Assembly (NCBI GenBank): GCA_964519835.1
Contig: CAZFLD010000023.1
Coordinates: 1-59,032, forward strand
Source: CAZFLD01 sp964519835
GTDB lineage: Bacteria; Spirochaetota; Spirochaetia; DSM-27196; CAZFLD01
Direction: 5' to 3'
DNA length: 59,032 nt
Shown here: positions 8,749 through 18,300 of the stretch, one piece after another
How positions within the stretch are numbered: the stretch's first letter is position 1
Layout of the letters: each line of letters begins with the position of its first letter
The notes under the pieces: model-generated
What the model saw: only the letters and a program-made list of their open reading frames with translations
Databases searched by the model: none
Told to the model about the DNA's origin: nothing
Translations under genes and position numbers: made by a program

Positions 8749-10280
8749 TGGCCCGACGCACCTGTCTGGTCCTCGCGGCCAGCACTATCGAAGAGAATCT
8801 CGCGAATCTAACGGCCGAGCGATACGCACCGGACTTGGTAGAGCTCCGCGCCGACTACCTCAGCACGGCATCGTCGGTTGCCGCGCTCGACCTGCTTGCA
8901 AAGCGCCTGCGAGAGGTGGCCCGCAGGATCACGCAGCCTACGATACTCACGATTCGGCGGCCCGCCGACGGTGGTGCCTTCGCCGGGTCCGAGGCGGACC
9001 GCCTAGAGCTGGTCAGGCAGGCGGGGACGGCTTTTGACTACGTGGACCTCGAGGTCGAGATTCTGCGCGTCGAAGAGGGCAATCGTCTGGCCAAGACCCT
9101 GCGCGACGCCGGTGTAGTGGTCATTTGCTCCCACCACGACTTTGCAGGCATGCCGGAGCGGCCGATTGCCGAGGTGTGCCGCGAGCTGCTCGGCTATGGT
9201 GATATCGCCAAGCTCGCCGTTACTCCACGGTCCACCACCGACCTTCTCGCCCTGCACCGCGCGGCCGACGCCGTCGGCGCTTCCGACCGGGAGTTTGTGC
9301 TTCTGGGGATGGGCAGCTCAGGGTTGGTGACGCGGGTTCTTCCCGAGCGATTTGGATCGATGTGGACCTATGCCGCGCCACCCGGCGGTGCGGTGGCACC
9401 TGGTCAGGTCTCACTCTCGGACCTCAATGAGCTGTACCGATTTTCCGACATCAAAGTCACGACGCCGACATTTGCCGTGGTCGCGGACCCGGTCATGCAC
9501 TCCCGGTCGCCCCACTATCACAACCCTGCGTTTCGCGCGGCCGGCGTGGATGCGGTCTATGTTCCTCTCCACGTCGACGAGTTTGGTTTGTTCCCGCAGC
9601 TCGCGGAGCGCCTCGACCTTATCGGCGCCTCCGTCACGGTGCCCCATAAGCCGGCAGCGGCCCAACTGGCGAGCCGGGAAGCCTCGGACGCGGTGCGGGC
9701 GTTAGGTGTTGCCAACACACTGCTTCGAAACTGGAGCACCGGCGACTGGCGGGCGGAGAACACCGACGTTGCGGGCTTTCTTGCCGGGCTGGCCGACGTG
9801 CCGACCCATGCAACGGTGCTTGGGGCCGGCGGGTCCACACGCGCGGTTGTCTATGCGCTTTTGTCTCGCGGCGTCGCGTTGAGGATCGTGAACCGGACCT
9901 TCGCCAAGGCACAGGCTATTGCTGCGGACGCCGCCCTGTGGTTTGCAGACCCCAAGCCCCGGATCGAGGTGGACCCTATGCCGGAGCAGGGCGGCGCGCA
10001 GACCGCCGACCTCGGCCCTTACCGACAACTTATCGTCAACACTACAAGCTTGGGCATGGCAGGAGGGGCCGCCGAGTCGGCCGACCCGGCCGCGTGGTAC
10101 AGCTACCGTGGCGATGAAACATGCTACGACATCGTCTACACTCCGGCGGTTACGCCGTTCCTCGATCGTGCGCAACAAGCCGGTTGCACAACGATCGGCG
10201 GCGCCACGATGTTCGACGCGCAAGCCGCGGCCCAGCAAGAGTTATTTCGACAGGTTTACGCCGCGCGACCACGATCGTAG
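8748..10280 (+). CDS. aroDE: Bifunctional 3-dehydroquinate dehydratase / shikimate dehydrogenase (AroDE)
   Basis: This 510-residue fusion carries out steps 3 and 4 of the shikimate pathway. The N-terminal type I dehydroquinase has VELRADYLS, the catalytic His in ICSHHDFAGMP and the Schiff-base Lys in DIAKLAVTP. The C-terminal shikimate dehydrogenase (from about residue 240) has DPVMHSRSPHYHN, the catalytic Lys of VTVPHK, ENTDVAGF and the NADP-binding GAGGSTRAVVYAL. All key residues are present, so both activities are expected. The start is GTG 8748, overlapping the upstream TAG by 1 bp. An open frame extends upstream to 8511 but only overlaps the previous gene. Such fusions are known in plants, chlamydiae and some other bacteria. 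Confidence 0.95.
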   Translation: MARRTCLVLAASTIEENLANLTAERYAPDLVELRADYLSTASSVAALDLLAKRLREVARRITQPTILTIRRPADGGAFAGSEADRLELVRQAGTAFDYVDLEVEILRVEEGNRLAKTLRDAGVVVICSHHDFAGMPERPIAEVCRELLGYGDIAKLAVTPRSTTDLLALHRAADAVGASDREFVLLGMGSSGLVTRVLPERFGSMWTYAAPPGGAVAPGQVSLSDLNELYRFSDIKVTTPTFAVVADPVMHSRSPHYHNPAFRAAGVDAVYVPLHVDEFGLFPQLAERLDLIGASVTVPHKPAAAQLASREASDAVRALGVANTLLRNWSTGDWRAENTDVAGFLAGLADVPTHATVLGAGGSTRAVVYALLSRGVALRIVNRTFAKAQAIAADAALWFADPKPRIEVDPMPEQGGAQTADLGPYRQLIVNTTSLGMAGGAAESADPAAWYSYRGDETCYDIVYTPAVTPFLDRAQQAGCTTIGGATMFDAQAAAQQELFRQVYAARPRS

Positions 10281-10298
10281 CGTGCGCCGACCCGCTTC

Positions 10299-12275
10299 CT
10301 AACTCTCGCCGCCGAGGAGCGTCCCCACCATTCGCCGTACCAGGTAGACCTTGCTTACCGTCACGATGTGTTGGTCCCCCGACGGCAGCTTGCTGCCTAC
10401 AGCCAACACTCTATCGTGGTCTCGTTTGACGACCATAGGCCGAAAGAGGTAGCGCTGGGGGTTGCCCGCGGCGTCGCGCTGCACGATTTCCAGGATCTCG
10501 TGGCCACGACGCGAGGCCTGCTCGAAGAGACGAATCTTGCCGACCAAGTCGACGCCTCTGGCCTCGTTGTTCTGGGATCTCCCGATGGAGTAGTGGAGCT
10601 GTTCGGAGGTCAGGATGAGTTTTTGTTCGATCCGGAGCAATGCCTCCTCGCGGGTCGTGCCGTCCAGGTCCGCCTCGTCGACGGATCGGCGAAAGGATGC
10701 AACGAGGTCAGGGTCGCCTCCCGTCTTGGTGGTGGCGGCCGTGGACGCCTCCATCGTGGCGAGGCCGACCCGGATGGTACTCCGGGCCCCAAATCCGCCA
10801 ACCTGCTCGAAGGCAAACACGGCCTCGCCGCAATTTGTCGGCTGCCATGGCGACACCAGTATTCCGGCGGCGCTTTCCGGCAATCCGGCGCGGCCCAGTA
10901 GAGTCCCAAGCGCATCCTCGTCCCTCACGAGGTAGACGCCTTCCGCCGGTCGCGCGCGAATAAGGTCGTCGACGTTCTCTCCATGCTCCACCAGATAGCG
11001 GTACTCCTCATCGACCACAAGAATAATTCCCCGATGGATGCGGATGCCGTTCCGACGGCTAAGCCATTGATCGACCGAAAACCGGATGTTCTGTGGCGTC
11101 CCGCCGTCGGTGATCCGCTCCAGCCGTTCGGGGATGCCGGCCAATCCAAGCGCCGCCGCCGTCATCACGCTCCGTTCGGTGATCTCGTAGCGGGCGGAAA
11201 CGTCCAGTCGCAGCGGCTCGCAGATCAACGCCAGAGCAAGCGCGTCCTCGCCCACCAAACGGCCCGACACCAGCACCTCATAGTTGGCTTGAGTCAGGAC
11301 CGAGGCGGCGGCGCCCCCAGGAACGTCTGCAGCCGACGGGGGCGAAGACAGAACGAGGTCGCCGTCGTGCTCCCGGAACAATCCGATGCGCAGCAGTGCA
11401 AACGCGGTCAACTCGTCCACTTCCATGCCCCCGGCGGTGGACAAAAACCGGGACGCGGAGGCGGATGGATAGCTGCGATCAGGTGGAAAGTACTCCACGA
11501 CTGCGCGCACGATCTCAAATGCGGTTGATAGCGGGACATCGTCCTCAACCGAGAGCATGCCCGCCGCAATAAGCAGTCGCCTCCGTTCGGAGTCCAGCTT
11601 TGCAAACGCCTCGAGCGCCTCGAGGGAGAGGCTGATCCGCCCGGCATCCAGCGAACCCAAGCCAAGGCGTGTGGCCGATTCCGGTATCAGAGACAGCCTG
11701 GCCTCGGGTTGCGGCCCAAGGGCGAGGAGCGGAAAACGTTCCTCGACCTCCGAAAGAAATCGCCGCGTCGGGGCACCATCCGCCCGCAAGACCTTTCCCG
11801 AGAGTGCACAAAAACTCAAGACTGAGAAATAGACCTGATCCTCCAAAACCGACGCGACGGCACGGGTGTCTTGGGAGCCGTCTACGGGTTCGGATGGGAA
11901 GAGGAGCTCCAGTCGGGTCGACGGACCTGCGAGCTCCTCGCCGAGTTCCGGGTTGATTGAGTACCGGCCGGTCCGTCTATCCCGGAGAAGCAGCAGTCGA
12001 TCCTGAAGGTTGATAAGCCGCTCTTGCACCGGGCCAAAATCCGTGCCGAGAATTCGTTCCAGGTCCGCGTCCGCCGGGCTCCCCAGCAGGCGAACGGCGG
12101 TCAACACGGCGGCGTCGTGTTCGTCGAGGAGCGCCTGAATGCGCTGTACTATTTCCCGGGTCTTGAGGAATCGCCGTAGGCTCTCGATTAAGTCGTGTTT
12201 GTTGTACGGAGTCTTAACCTCGCCCAGGTAGTTGCGCACCACGCGGAAGAATGCCTCGTCGGATAACCCGAGCAT
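10299..12275 (-). CDS. Helicase-associated-domain protein, partner of XPB helicase
   Basis: This is a 658-residue cytoplasmic protein resembling the helicase-associated proteins encoded next to bacterial XPB-type helicases. The N-terminal third is a set of winged-helix-like segments (FFRVVRNYLGEVKTPYNKHD, AAVLTAVRLLGSP). The C-terminal part (about 350-560) contains the XPB/Ssl2-type module with NYEVLVSGRLVGEDALAL, ICEPLRLDVSARYEITERSV and IRIHRGIILVVDEEYRYLVE. No Walker motifs are seen. It starts 25 bp after the helicase stop, on the same strand, so the pair is likely one operon. A scaffold or regulatory role for the helicase in DNA repair is inferred. Confidence 0.72.
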   Translation of the reverse strand: MLGLSDEAFFRVVRNYLGEVKTPYNKHDLIESLRRFLKTREIVQRIQALLDEHDAAVLTAVRLLGSPADADLERILGTDFGPVQERLINLQDRLLLLRDRRTGRYSINPELGEELAGPSTRLELLFPSEPVDGSQDTRAVASVLEDQVYFSVLSFCALSGKVLRADGAPTRRFLSEVEERFPLLALGPQPEARLSLIPESATRLGLGSLDAGRISLSLEALEAFAKLDSERRRLLIAAGMLSVEDDVPLSTAFEIVRAVVEYFPPDRSYPSASASRFLSTAGGMEVDELTAFALLRIGLFREHDGDLVLSSPPSAADVPGGAAASVLTQANYEVLVSGRLVGEDALALALICEPLRLDVSARYEITERSVMTAAALGLAGIPERLERITDGGTPQNIRFSVDQWLSRRNGIRIHRGIILVVDEEYRYLVEHGENVDDLIRARPAEGVYLVRDEDALGTLLGRAGLPESAAGILVSPWQPTNCGEAVFAFEQVGGFGARSTIRVGLATMEASTAATTKTGGDPDLVASFRRSVDEADLDGTTREEALLRIEQKLILTSEQLHYSIGRSQNNEARGVDLVGKIRLFEQASRRGHEILEIVQRDAAGNPQRYLFRPMVVKRDHDRVLAVGSKLPSGDQHIVTVSKVYLVRRMVGTLLGGES

Positions 12276-12300
12276 AAACGTGGAAAAGTCCGGGCCCGCT

Positions 12301-13989
12301 TCACCATACCTCGATGTGATACTTGTACCCCTGTTCGGTGAGAAACTTCTGTCGGTTTGCGCTGAAGTGTTCCTCCACCGTGTGTCTACTTACGATACTG
12401 TAAAAAAACGAGCTTCGCTTCTTTGGTCGAAGAATCCGACCCAGGCGCTGGGCTTCTTCTTGCCTAGATCCAAAGGATCCGGATATCTGAATCGCGACCG
12501 AGGCGTCCGGCAGGTCTATTGCGAAGTTTGCAACCTTCGAAACGATTATTACACGCTCCTCACCTCTTCGGAATCGATCGTAGATCTCCTCTCGTTCTTC
12601 GTTTTTTGTCTTTCCCGTGATAAGCGGGACGTGCAGGAGGTCCGCAACCTCGTCGAGTTGCGCCAGGTACTGGCCGATCACCAGAACCGGATCTTCGCGA
12701 TGATTCTCTACGAGCTGTTTGACGATGTCGAGCTTGAGACCGTTCTCGCTCGCGATCCGGAACTTCGCGCGCTTGTCGGCAACCGCGTATTTGATCTTCT
12801 CCTCGGGTCGCAGCTCGACGCGAATCTCAAAGCACTCCGCGGTCGCGATAAAGCCCTTTGCCTCGAGCTCTTTCCACGGTACGTCGTACCGCTTTGGTCC
12901 CACAAGCGTAAAAACGTCTTCCTCCCGACCGTCTTCGCGAACCAGCGTCGCCGTCAGGCCGAGGCGCCGAATCGCCTGCAGCTCAGCGGTCACCCGAAAA
13001 ATGGGCGCAGGCAACAGATGCACCTCGTCGTAGATGATTAACCCCCACGCGCGCTCCCGAAACAGCTTGAAGTGGGGGAAGTCGTCGCTCGACTTGTCTG
13101 CGCGCCACACGAGGATCTGGTAGGTGGTGATGGTTATCGGCTTGATTTCCTTTTTGGAGCCCGTATACTCGCCAATCGCGTCCCTGGGAACGTCGGTCTT
13201 ATCGCACAGCTCATCGATCCACTGGTGGACCGCCGCCACGTTTGTGGTCAGGACAAGCGTATTTGTGGCGAGGCTTGCCATGGTGGCCATGCCGACTATC
13301 GTCTTCCCGGCGCCGCAGGGCAGTACCACCGTTCCGAAACCCGTACCGGCTCTTTGATCGCCGACAAAACTCTGCACCGCTTCCTGCTGATAGCTCCGCA
13401 CCGTAAAGTCGGCGCCGTCCGAATCCGTACTCCGGAGCGACATCGGAAACGTCTCACCTTCGCGGAGCGGGGCCTCGTCCACCACCGGATAGCCGATGCG
13501 GATGAGCTCGAGCTTAATGGTGCCACGCAGGTGCAGCGGGACCAGGAAGTCGTCGCCGTGCGGTTGGAGGTGTTTCGCAACGGGTCGTGTTGCCTCGATT
13601 TCCGCCCGTGCGGCCTCGTCCGGAACCTCGAGGACCAGCACGTCCTCCGTGTCCGTCGGCTTGAGGCGGATCATCCCGTAGCGCCCCATCTGTTCCGATA
13701 TCGTAAATGCGACGTTGTCCGGGATGGGAAACCGCGACCGCTTCCGGAGCGTTTCCAGGATGCCTTCAGACGACAACCCCGCCGAGGCGGCATTCCACAG
13801 AGAGAGGGGGCTTATTTGGTAGGTGTGAACGTGCTCCGGTGACTTGATCAGTTCGGCGAACGGGGCAATCTCGCTCCGCGTATTGTCCACACCCTCGCCG
13901 TGGACGTCGAGAAGAACGCTACCGTCGCTTTGAACGATTAATGGCGTGCCTGGAGTCTCCGAAGCAGCCTCCGGGTGCCGAGAAGGCAT
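12301..13989 (-). CDS. XPB/Rad25-type DNA repair helicase
   Basis: This is a 562-residue SF2 helicase. An N-terminal XPB-type domain (about 15-190) precedes the motor: motif I PCGAGKT (residues 224-230), motif II YDEVH (about 315), motif III LTAT directly followed by VRED, which is the RED motif of XPB. The second RecA lobe carries VISKVANFAIDLPDA and QEEAQRLGRILRP (motif VI). The length and RED motif separate it from UvrB and ordinary DEAD-box proteins. The role is ATP-dependent 3'-5' unwinding, probably in DNA repair. The start ATG 13989 lies 9 bp after a TTGTAA-18-TATCGT promoter. The helicase-associated gene follows after 25 bp. Confidence 0.93.
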   Translation of the reverse strand: MPSRHPEAASETPGTPLIVQSDGSVLLDVHGEGVDNTRSEIAPFAELIKSPEHVHTYQISPLSLWNAASAGLSSEGILETLRKRSRFPIPDNVAFTISEQMGRYGMIRLKPTDTEDVLVLEVPDEAARAEIEATRPVAKHLQPHGDDFLVPLHLRGTIKLELIRIGYPVVDEAPLREGETFPMSLRSTDSDGADFTVRSYQQEAVQSFVGDQRAGTGFGTVVLPCGAGKTIVGMATMASLATNTLVLTTNVAAVHQWIDELCDKTDVPRDAIGEYTGSKKEIKPITITTYQILVWRADKSSDDFPHFKLFRERAWGLIIYDEVHLLPAPIFRVTAELQAIRRLGLTATLVREDGREEDVFTLVGPKRYDVPWKELEAKGFIATAECFEIRVELRPEEKIKYAVADKRAKFRIASENGLKLDIVKQLVENHREDPVLVIGQYLAQLDEVADLLHVPLITGKTKNEEREEIYDRFRRGEERVIIVSKVANFAIDLPDASVAIQISGSFGSRQEEAQRLGRILRPKKRSSFFYSIVSRHTVEEHFSANRQKFLTEQGYKYHIEVW

Positions 13990-13998
13990 ATTCCACGT

Positions 13999-14028
13999 AC
14001 GATAGCGTGTTGCCGTGGCGAGTTACAA
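13999..14028 (-). promoter_or_regulatory. Predicted promoter of the XPB operon
   Basis: Reading on the minus strand, TTGTAA (14028-14023) and TATCGT (14004-13999) are 18 bp apart, and the ATG follows 9 bp after the -10 box. There is no clear ribosome binding site. Confidence 0.45.
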
Positions 14029-14070
14029 GCCTCCCCCGAGCCCAAAAACGCGTTGGCCGGCCGCTGCCGG

Positions 14071-14099
14071 TTCACAGGCATCATGGCTTTGTGTATCCT
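14071..14099 (+). promoter_or_regulatory. Predicted promoter of the 14106 gene
   Basis: TTCACA and TATCCT are separated by 17 bp. GTG 14106 follows 6 bp after the -10 box. This spacing is the main reason for choosing that start codon. Confidence 0.45.
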
Positions 14100-14105
14100 T
14101 GGCCT

Positions 14106-14672
14106 GTGGATAGACAGGATCTCCCCGAAGAGGCGCGCAGGTTTTGGGATGATACGGAAGAGCTGTTGGGTGAGCGCGTAGAGGTCTTCGCGATGGCCCG
14201 TTGTGACCACGGGTGCGATCCTACGCGAACCGATCTCTGGGGCTTGCTCTTTTTCACCTCGCAGGCTGTCTATTTTCGCCACTTTCCGCAACAATCGTTC
14301 CTGCGAAATCTTGTTCGCTCGGGCAAGATCGGCGAAAGAGTCGCGGACGCACCCCTCTTTCTCCGGGTCGAGTACATCACGCTGGCATCCGTGGAGGTTG
14401 TCCGCGATGTTCGTTTAACCAAGCGGTTGTTCGGGCGAAACCAGTACCGCTTGATTATCAGACATACCGCGGTGGCAGAGTCACCGGCTCACGCCGGCCG
14501 GCCGGAAATCGCGTCGCTCGGCGCTCGCGGCGGCGAGCCGGTACCTACGGCGGAAGGTGTGTCCGACGTGATCCACATAAGCGTGGAGCAGCACGCTTTT
14601 GAGGTGCTCGACTTCCTCCGCCACAACGACGCCTTCTCGGGCCTGGTCACCGAGCGGCGCGGCCACCTGTAG
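14106..14672 (+). CDS. Conserved-looking hypothetical protein
   Basis: This is a 188-residue protein I do not recognise. It begins with acidic residues (VDRQDLPEEARRFWDD), has no signal peptide and no clear membrane segment, and contains a beta-rich region with WGLLFFTSQAVYFRHFP and FLRVEYITLASVEVVRDV. This pattern hints at a small PH-like or GRAM-like barrel, without proof. The open frame extends upstream to 13941, but that part overlaps the start of the divergent helicase and reads as low-quality sequence. GTG 14106 fits the promoter spacing. It converges with the M20 gene, 29 bp away. Confidence 0.6.
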   Translation: MDRQDLPEEARRFWDDTEELLGERVEVFAMARCDHGCDPTRTDLWGLLFFTSQAVYFRHFPQQSFLRNLVRSGKIGERVADAPLFLRVEYITLASVEVVRDVRLTKRLFGRNQYRLIIRHTAVAESPAHAGRPEIASLGARGGEPVPTAEGVSDVIHISVEQHAFEVLDFLRHNDAFSGLVTERRGHL

Positions 14673-14701
14673 TCGGGATCGGCCCTCGTGTGGTCCCGCC
14701 C

Positions 14702-15919
14702 CTACAACGCCGAGGCCGCCCGGTGCAGCTCCCGGTACGCGAGCCACGCCATAAAGCCCGGTCCGAGGCGCAGCGCCTCTTCGTCGGCGCGGAATGTTGG
14801 CGAGTGCACCGGCGAGGCCCAGCCCAATCCGCTGTTCATGACGCCGATGTTGTAGAAACAGGCCGGCGCTTCCCGGGCGAAGTACGAGAAATCCTCCGCC
14901 CACATGGCGGTTTGCATTTGGCATACCTTATCTTCGCCGAAGTACTCGTGGCCTGCCTGGGCAACGCGGAGGGCCAGCTCCTCGTTGTTCTCCATCGCCG
15001 GATATCCAACCTGGACTTCGACGTCACAAGCGGCGCCGAGACCTTCGGCAACGTGGCGCGCAATGGACCGGATGGAGTCGTGAGCGCGCTTTCTCCATTC
15101 CTCGTCAACGGTGCGGAAGGTGCCCTCGATAGTAACGGTGTCCGGGATGACGTTGCGCGCGCCGTTACCCTCGATCCGGCCAAAGGTGAGCACCGACGGC
15201 GTTACCGGGTCGGCCGCGCGCGAGACGACTTGCTGAAGTGACACCAGTACCTGGGCCGCAATGCTGATGGGATCTATGCACTGCTGAGGCTTTGCTGCGT
15301 GACCACCTTTCCCGTGGATCGTGATATACACGTCGTCGGCAGAGGCCATAAAGAGGCCGGGCTTCACACCAATTGACCCCACCTCGATTTCGGGATTGAC
15401 ATGTTGTCCGAGGATCACAGCGGGCTTTTTGTCGTGGAACACACCTTCTTTGATCATCGCCTGAGCCCCGCCGGGAAGCTGCTCCTCCGCGGGCTGGAAC
15501 ATCAGGCGAATTGTTCCGGGAAGCGAGTCGGCCATGCCGGACAGAATGTGTGCAACTCCGAGGAGGGTAGAGGTGTGGACGTCGTGGCCGCAGGCGTGCA
15601 TCACGCCCGGCTTCTGCGATGAAAAGGAGAGGCCCGAGTCTTCAGTGATCGGCAGCGCGTCCATGTCCGCCCGGAGCGCCACCATAGGACCGGAGTCCGA
15701 TCCGATGTCCGTGCTAAGGGCGTACCCTGCGAAGGGACCGCGAACCGACAGGCCCAGGGACTCGAGCTCGGCCTTGACAAATGCGCTGGTTTCCTTCTCC
15801 TCGAAGGAAAGCTCAGGATTTTGATGAATCCGGCGCCTCAACAAACGTACGTGATCAAATGCGTTTTCGGCGGCGGCTCGAAACTCCGCTGCGTCACGGT
15901 AACCGGCGGTGCTGCTCAT
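14702..15919 (-). CDS. M20-family amidohydrolase (aminoacylase / hippurate hydrolase-like)
   Basis: This is a 405-residue cytoplasmic metallohydrolase that should remove acyl groups from N-acyl amino acids or related amides. Metal-binding and catalytic motifs are present: RRRIHQNPELSFEE near the N-terminus, the Cys-His motif HACGHDVH, FQPAEEQLPGGA, LGQHVNP and the C-terminal WAEDFSYFA. The lid/dimerisation domain contains GKGGHAAKPQQCIDPI. An extension to 16003 is possible in frame, but ATG 15919 is preferred. It gives the usual N-terminus and leaves room for the divergent phoH promoter; a TACATT -10 box lies 6 bp before it. The physiological substrate is unknown. Confidence 0.9.
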   Translation of the reverse strand: MSSTAGYRDAAEFRAAAENAFDHVRLLRRRIHQNPELSFEEKETSAFVKAELESLGLSVRGPFAGYALSTDIGSDSGPMVALRADMDALPITEDSGLSFSSQKPGVMHACGHDVHTSTLLGVAHILSGMADSLPGTIRLMFQPAEEQLPGGAQAMIKEGVFHDKKPAVILGQHVNPEIEVGSIGVKPGLFMASADDVYITIHGKGGHAAKPQQCIDPISIAAQVLVSLQQVVSRAADPVTPSVLTFGRIEGNGARNVIPDTVTIEGTFRTVDEEWRKRAHDSIRSIARHVAEGLGAACDVEVQVGYPAMENNEELALRVAQAGHEYFGEDKVCQMQTAMWAEDFSYFAREAPACFYNIGVMNSGLGWASPVHSPTFRADEEALRLGPGFMAWLAYRELHRAASAL

Positions 15920-15943
15920 GGCCACAATGTAACACTTATCACC

Positions 15944-15972
15944 TTTACAAGGGCACATGGCGCCTGTACTGT
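15944..15972 (+). promoter_or_regulatory. Predicted phoH promoter in a short divergent region
   Basis: TTTACA and TACTGT are separated by 17 bp. ATG 15981 follows 8 bp after the -10 box. The same 61-bp gap must also hold the promoter of the leftward M20 gene, whose TACATT box lies at 15926-15931. Confidence 0.45.
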
Positions 15973-15980
15973 TAGGGTCA

Positions 15981-17285
15981 ATGAGCGAGAGCAAGCCGAG
16001 CAAGACCTTTGTTATTGATACAAACGTCTTTATTCATCGGCCTGATGCAATCTTGAGCTTTCGCGACAGCGACATAGTTGTTCCCCTCTGGGTTCTCGAA
16101 GAGCTCGACCACCTCAAGACTTTTAGCGACGAACGGGGCCGAAACGCCCGCCATGCCATCCGATTTATGGACGCGGTAGGGCGCCACGGCAACCTCAGCG
16201 AAGGCGTAAAGATGGAGAACGGCTCCGTGCTTCGCGTCGCCCTGTCGCACTCCCACGATCTGCCTCACGGCAATCTCGAAGACAAACCGGACAACAAGAT
16301 AATCCTGACCGCTTACCAGCTGCAGCAGCAGGGACACACAGTATTCTTTGTATCAAAAGACATTAACGCCAGAGTCAAGGCGACGGCGCTTGGTATTCGG
16401 GCGGTAGACTACGAGAAGCAAAAGGTCAACATCGAGCGACTGTACCCGGGTTATAGTGAGCTCGATGCGTCGTCGGAAACGGTGGAAACGCTCAGGCGTG
16501 ACGGCGCGGTGCCTTGGAACGAAAATCCGCCCCCCAACCACTACATCATCCACAACGCAAAGAGCAGCGAGCCCGTATTGAGCCGGTATCGACCTGATGA
16601 CGGCAATCTTCACTTTGTGGACCACAAGATGCCGTCGGTCTGTGGCATTCGACCGCTGAATCACCAGCAACGAATCGCTCTCGACCTATTACTCGACCGC
16701 TCGGTAGAACTGGTTACCCTTGTGGGAAAGGCGGGCACCGGTAAGACACTTATGGCCATTGCCGCCGGCCTGCGGCAGACCCTCGAGGACAAGCACTACA
16801 CCCGTGTCTTGGTCAGCAGGCCCGTTATTCCCCTGGGGAAGGACATCGGGTATCTGCCCGGCGCGAAAAACGAAAAACTCTCCCACTGGATGCAGCCGCT
16901 TTTTGACAACCTCGAGTACATCCTCAATGTGTACAAGCGGCCGAATATCAAGTCGACCGAGCAGCTTATGAACAACCGAGTCATCGAGCTCGAGGCGCTC
17001 AGCTACATCCGGGGCCGGTCGTTGCCCAAGCAGTTTATTATCATCGACGAGGCGCAGAACCTGTCGCCTCACGAAATCAAAACGATTGTGAGTCGCGCGG
17101 GAGAGGGTTCTAAGGTTGTCCTAACGGGAGACCCGTACCAAATCGACAGCCCCTACCTGGATGCGAACTCGAACGGCCTCTCGTACTTAGTGGAAACCTT
17201 CAAGGGCAGAAAAATCTTTGGCCACGTTACCCTGCAGAAAAGCGAACGGAGCATGCTTGCCGAGCTGGCGGCGGAGCTCCTCTAG
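15981..17285 (+). CDS. PIN domain-PhoH family ATPase (PhoH2 type)
   Basis: This is a 434-residue cytoplasmic protein joining an N-terminal PIN ribonuclease domain to a PhoH ATPase. The PIN acidic residues appear in TFVIDTNVFIHRPDAIL, WVLEELDHLK and the later DNKIILTAY segment. The PhoH part (from about residue 215) has Walker A VGKAGTGKT, VSRPVIPLGKDIGYLPG, Walker B FIIIDEAQNLSP and KVVLTGDPYQID. This architecture matches PhoH2 proteins, linked to RNA unwinding and cleavage, often in toxin-antitoxin-like settings; no antitoxin-like partner gene is seen here. ATG 15981 is chosen over an in-frame ATG at 15957 that lies inside the promoter spacer. Confidence 0.94.
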   Translation: MSESKPSKTFVIDTNVFIHRPDAILSFRDSDIVVPLWVLEELDHLKTFSDERGRNARHAIRFMDAVGRHGNLSEGVKMENGSVLRVALSHSHDLPHGNLEDKPDNKIILTAYQLQQQGHTVFFVSKDINARVKATALGIRAVDYEKQKVNIERLYPGYSELDASSETVETLRRDGAVPWNENPPPNHYIIHNAKSSEPVLSRYRPDDGNLHFVDHKMPSVCGIRPLNHQQRIALDLLLDRSVELVTLVGKAGTGKTLMAIAAGLRQTLEDKHYTRVLVSRPVIPLGKDIGYLPGAKNEKLSHWMQPLFDNLEYILNVYKRPNIKSTEQLMNNRVIELEALSYIRGRSLPKQFIIIDEAQNLSPHEIKTIVSRAGEGSKVVLTGDPYQIDSPYLDANSNGLSYLVETFKGRKIFGHVTLQKSERSMLAELAAELL

Positions 17286-17306
17286 CTTCGCGCCGGTCCC
17301 CGCCCG

Positions 17307-18293
17307 TCAGTCGGCTCTGTTGCGGCGGCTGCCGGAGCGATACGCATCGATGTTTTTTGCCACCTCGCCGATGAGCCGGCGCCTGGAGGCCAGACCGGCC
17401 CATGCGATGTGGGGGGTAAAAAGCAGTCTGCTGGGCTCCCGTACGGAGAACAGTGGGTTTTCGGGTGCCGGGGGCTCCGGCGCAAACACGTCCAGCGCGG
17501 CACCACCGACGAGCCCTTCGTTTAGGGCCTTGGAGAGGTCATGTTCGTTCACGATGCCTCCGCGGCCAACGTTAACCAGCACCGCGGTGGGCTTCATAGA
17601 CGATAACTCATTGTAAGAAATAAGGTTGCGCGTCTTTTCCGTGATCGGCGCGTGAATCGATACAACGTCGCACTCCTCTAGTAACTCATAAAGCGCCACT
17701 CGACGGGGTGCCGATCGCCCCGGTGCCGTGTCGAAGGCGTCCGCTTGGTCGGGAGGAGCGCCTTCGCGGGGGCTGTAGTGAAGCACCTCGCAGCCAAATG
17801 CCGTGGCGATCTCGGCGACCCGTGTGCCGATGGCGCCCATGCCGATGATTCCCCACGTGGAGCCTGCCAACTCGAAAAACGGCCGGTGGAAGATCGTAAA
17901 TCCGTCGCGATAGTCCCGTGTGCGAACGTGACGATCGTAGTAGGCGATCTGCTCGATAAGCGACAGCGCGAGCGCAAAGGTGTGCTGGGCTACGCTGTTG
18001 GTACTGTACGCCGGCACAAACGCCACCGCCACGCCGTGTTCCCGCGCCGCCTCGAGGTCGACTTGGTCGGTGCCGGTGGACGTCAGGCACACCAGTTCCA
18101 GGTTGCCCGCGGCGTCGAACACCCCGCGCCCGATCCGCACCCGGTTTGTTACAAGGCACTGCACATGCTTGACTACTTCCGCAAGCTCGTCGGCGGTCGT
18201 ATCGCAGCGGATCTCAAGGCGCCCAAAGGCCCCGAGAATGCTCAGGTCGAGGTCTTCACCAAGATTCTTCGCGTCCAGAACTACTATGCGCAC
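17307..18293 (-). CDS. NAD-dependent D-2-hydroxyacid dehydrogenase
   Basis: This is a 328-residue oxidoreductase of the D-isomer-specific family. The NAD-binding fingerprint is GIIGMGAIGTRVAEIA. The catalytic triad is present: Arg in VNVGRGGIVNE, Glu in LDVFAPEPPAPENPL and His in FTPHIAWA. The substrate-loop region has LTSTGTDQVDLEAARE. Glycerate, hydroxypyruvate or lactate-like substrates are all possible. The start GTG 18293 follows a TTGACG-18-GATACT promoter by 7 bp. A second, distantly related dehydrogenase of the same superfamily lies in the accessory locus at 46616-47584. Confidence 0.9.
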   Translation of the reverse strand: MRIVVLDAKNLGEDLDLSILGAFGRLEIRCDTTADELAEVVKHVQCLVTNRVRIGRGVFDAAGNLELVCLTSTGTDQVDLEAAREHGVAVAFVPAYSTNSVAQHTFALALSLIEQIAYYDRHVRTRDYRDGFTIFHRPFFELAGSTWGIIGMGAIGTRVAEIATAFGCEVLHYSPREGAPPDQADAFDTAPGRSAPRRVALYELLEECDVVSIHAPITEKTRNLISYNELSSMKPTAVLVNVGRGGIVNEHDLSKALNEGLVGGAALDVFAPEPPAPENPLFSVREPSRLLFTPHIAWAGLASRRRLIGEVAKNIDAYRSGSRRNRAD

Positions 18294-18300
18294 GCCGTCA

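Noticed and set aside
12232..13842. Two long plus-strand open frames (12232-13041 and 13072-13842)
   Set aside because: Both are antisense to the XPB helicase, whose motifs are complete on the minus strand.
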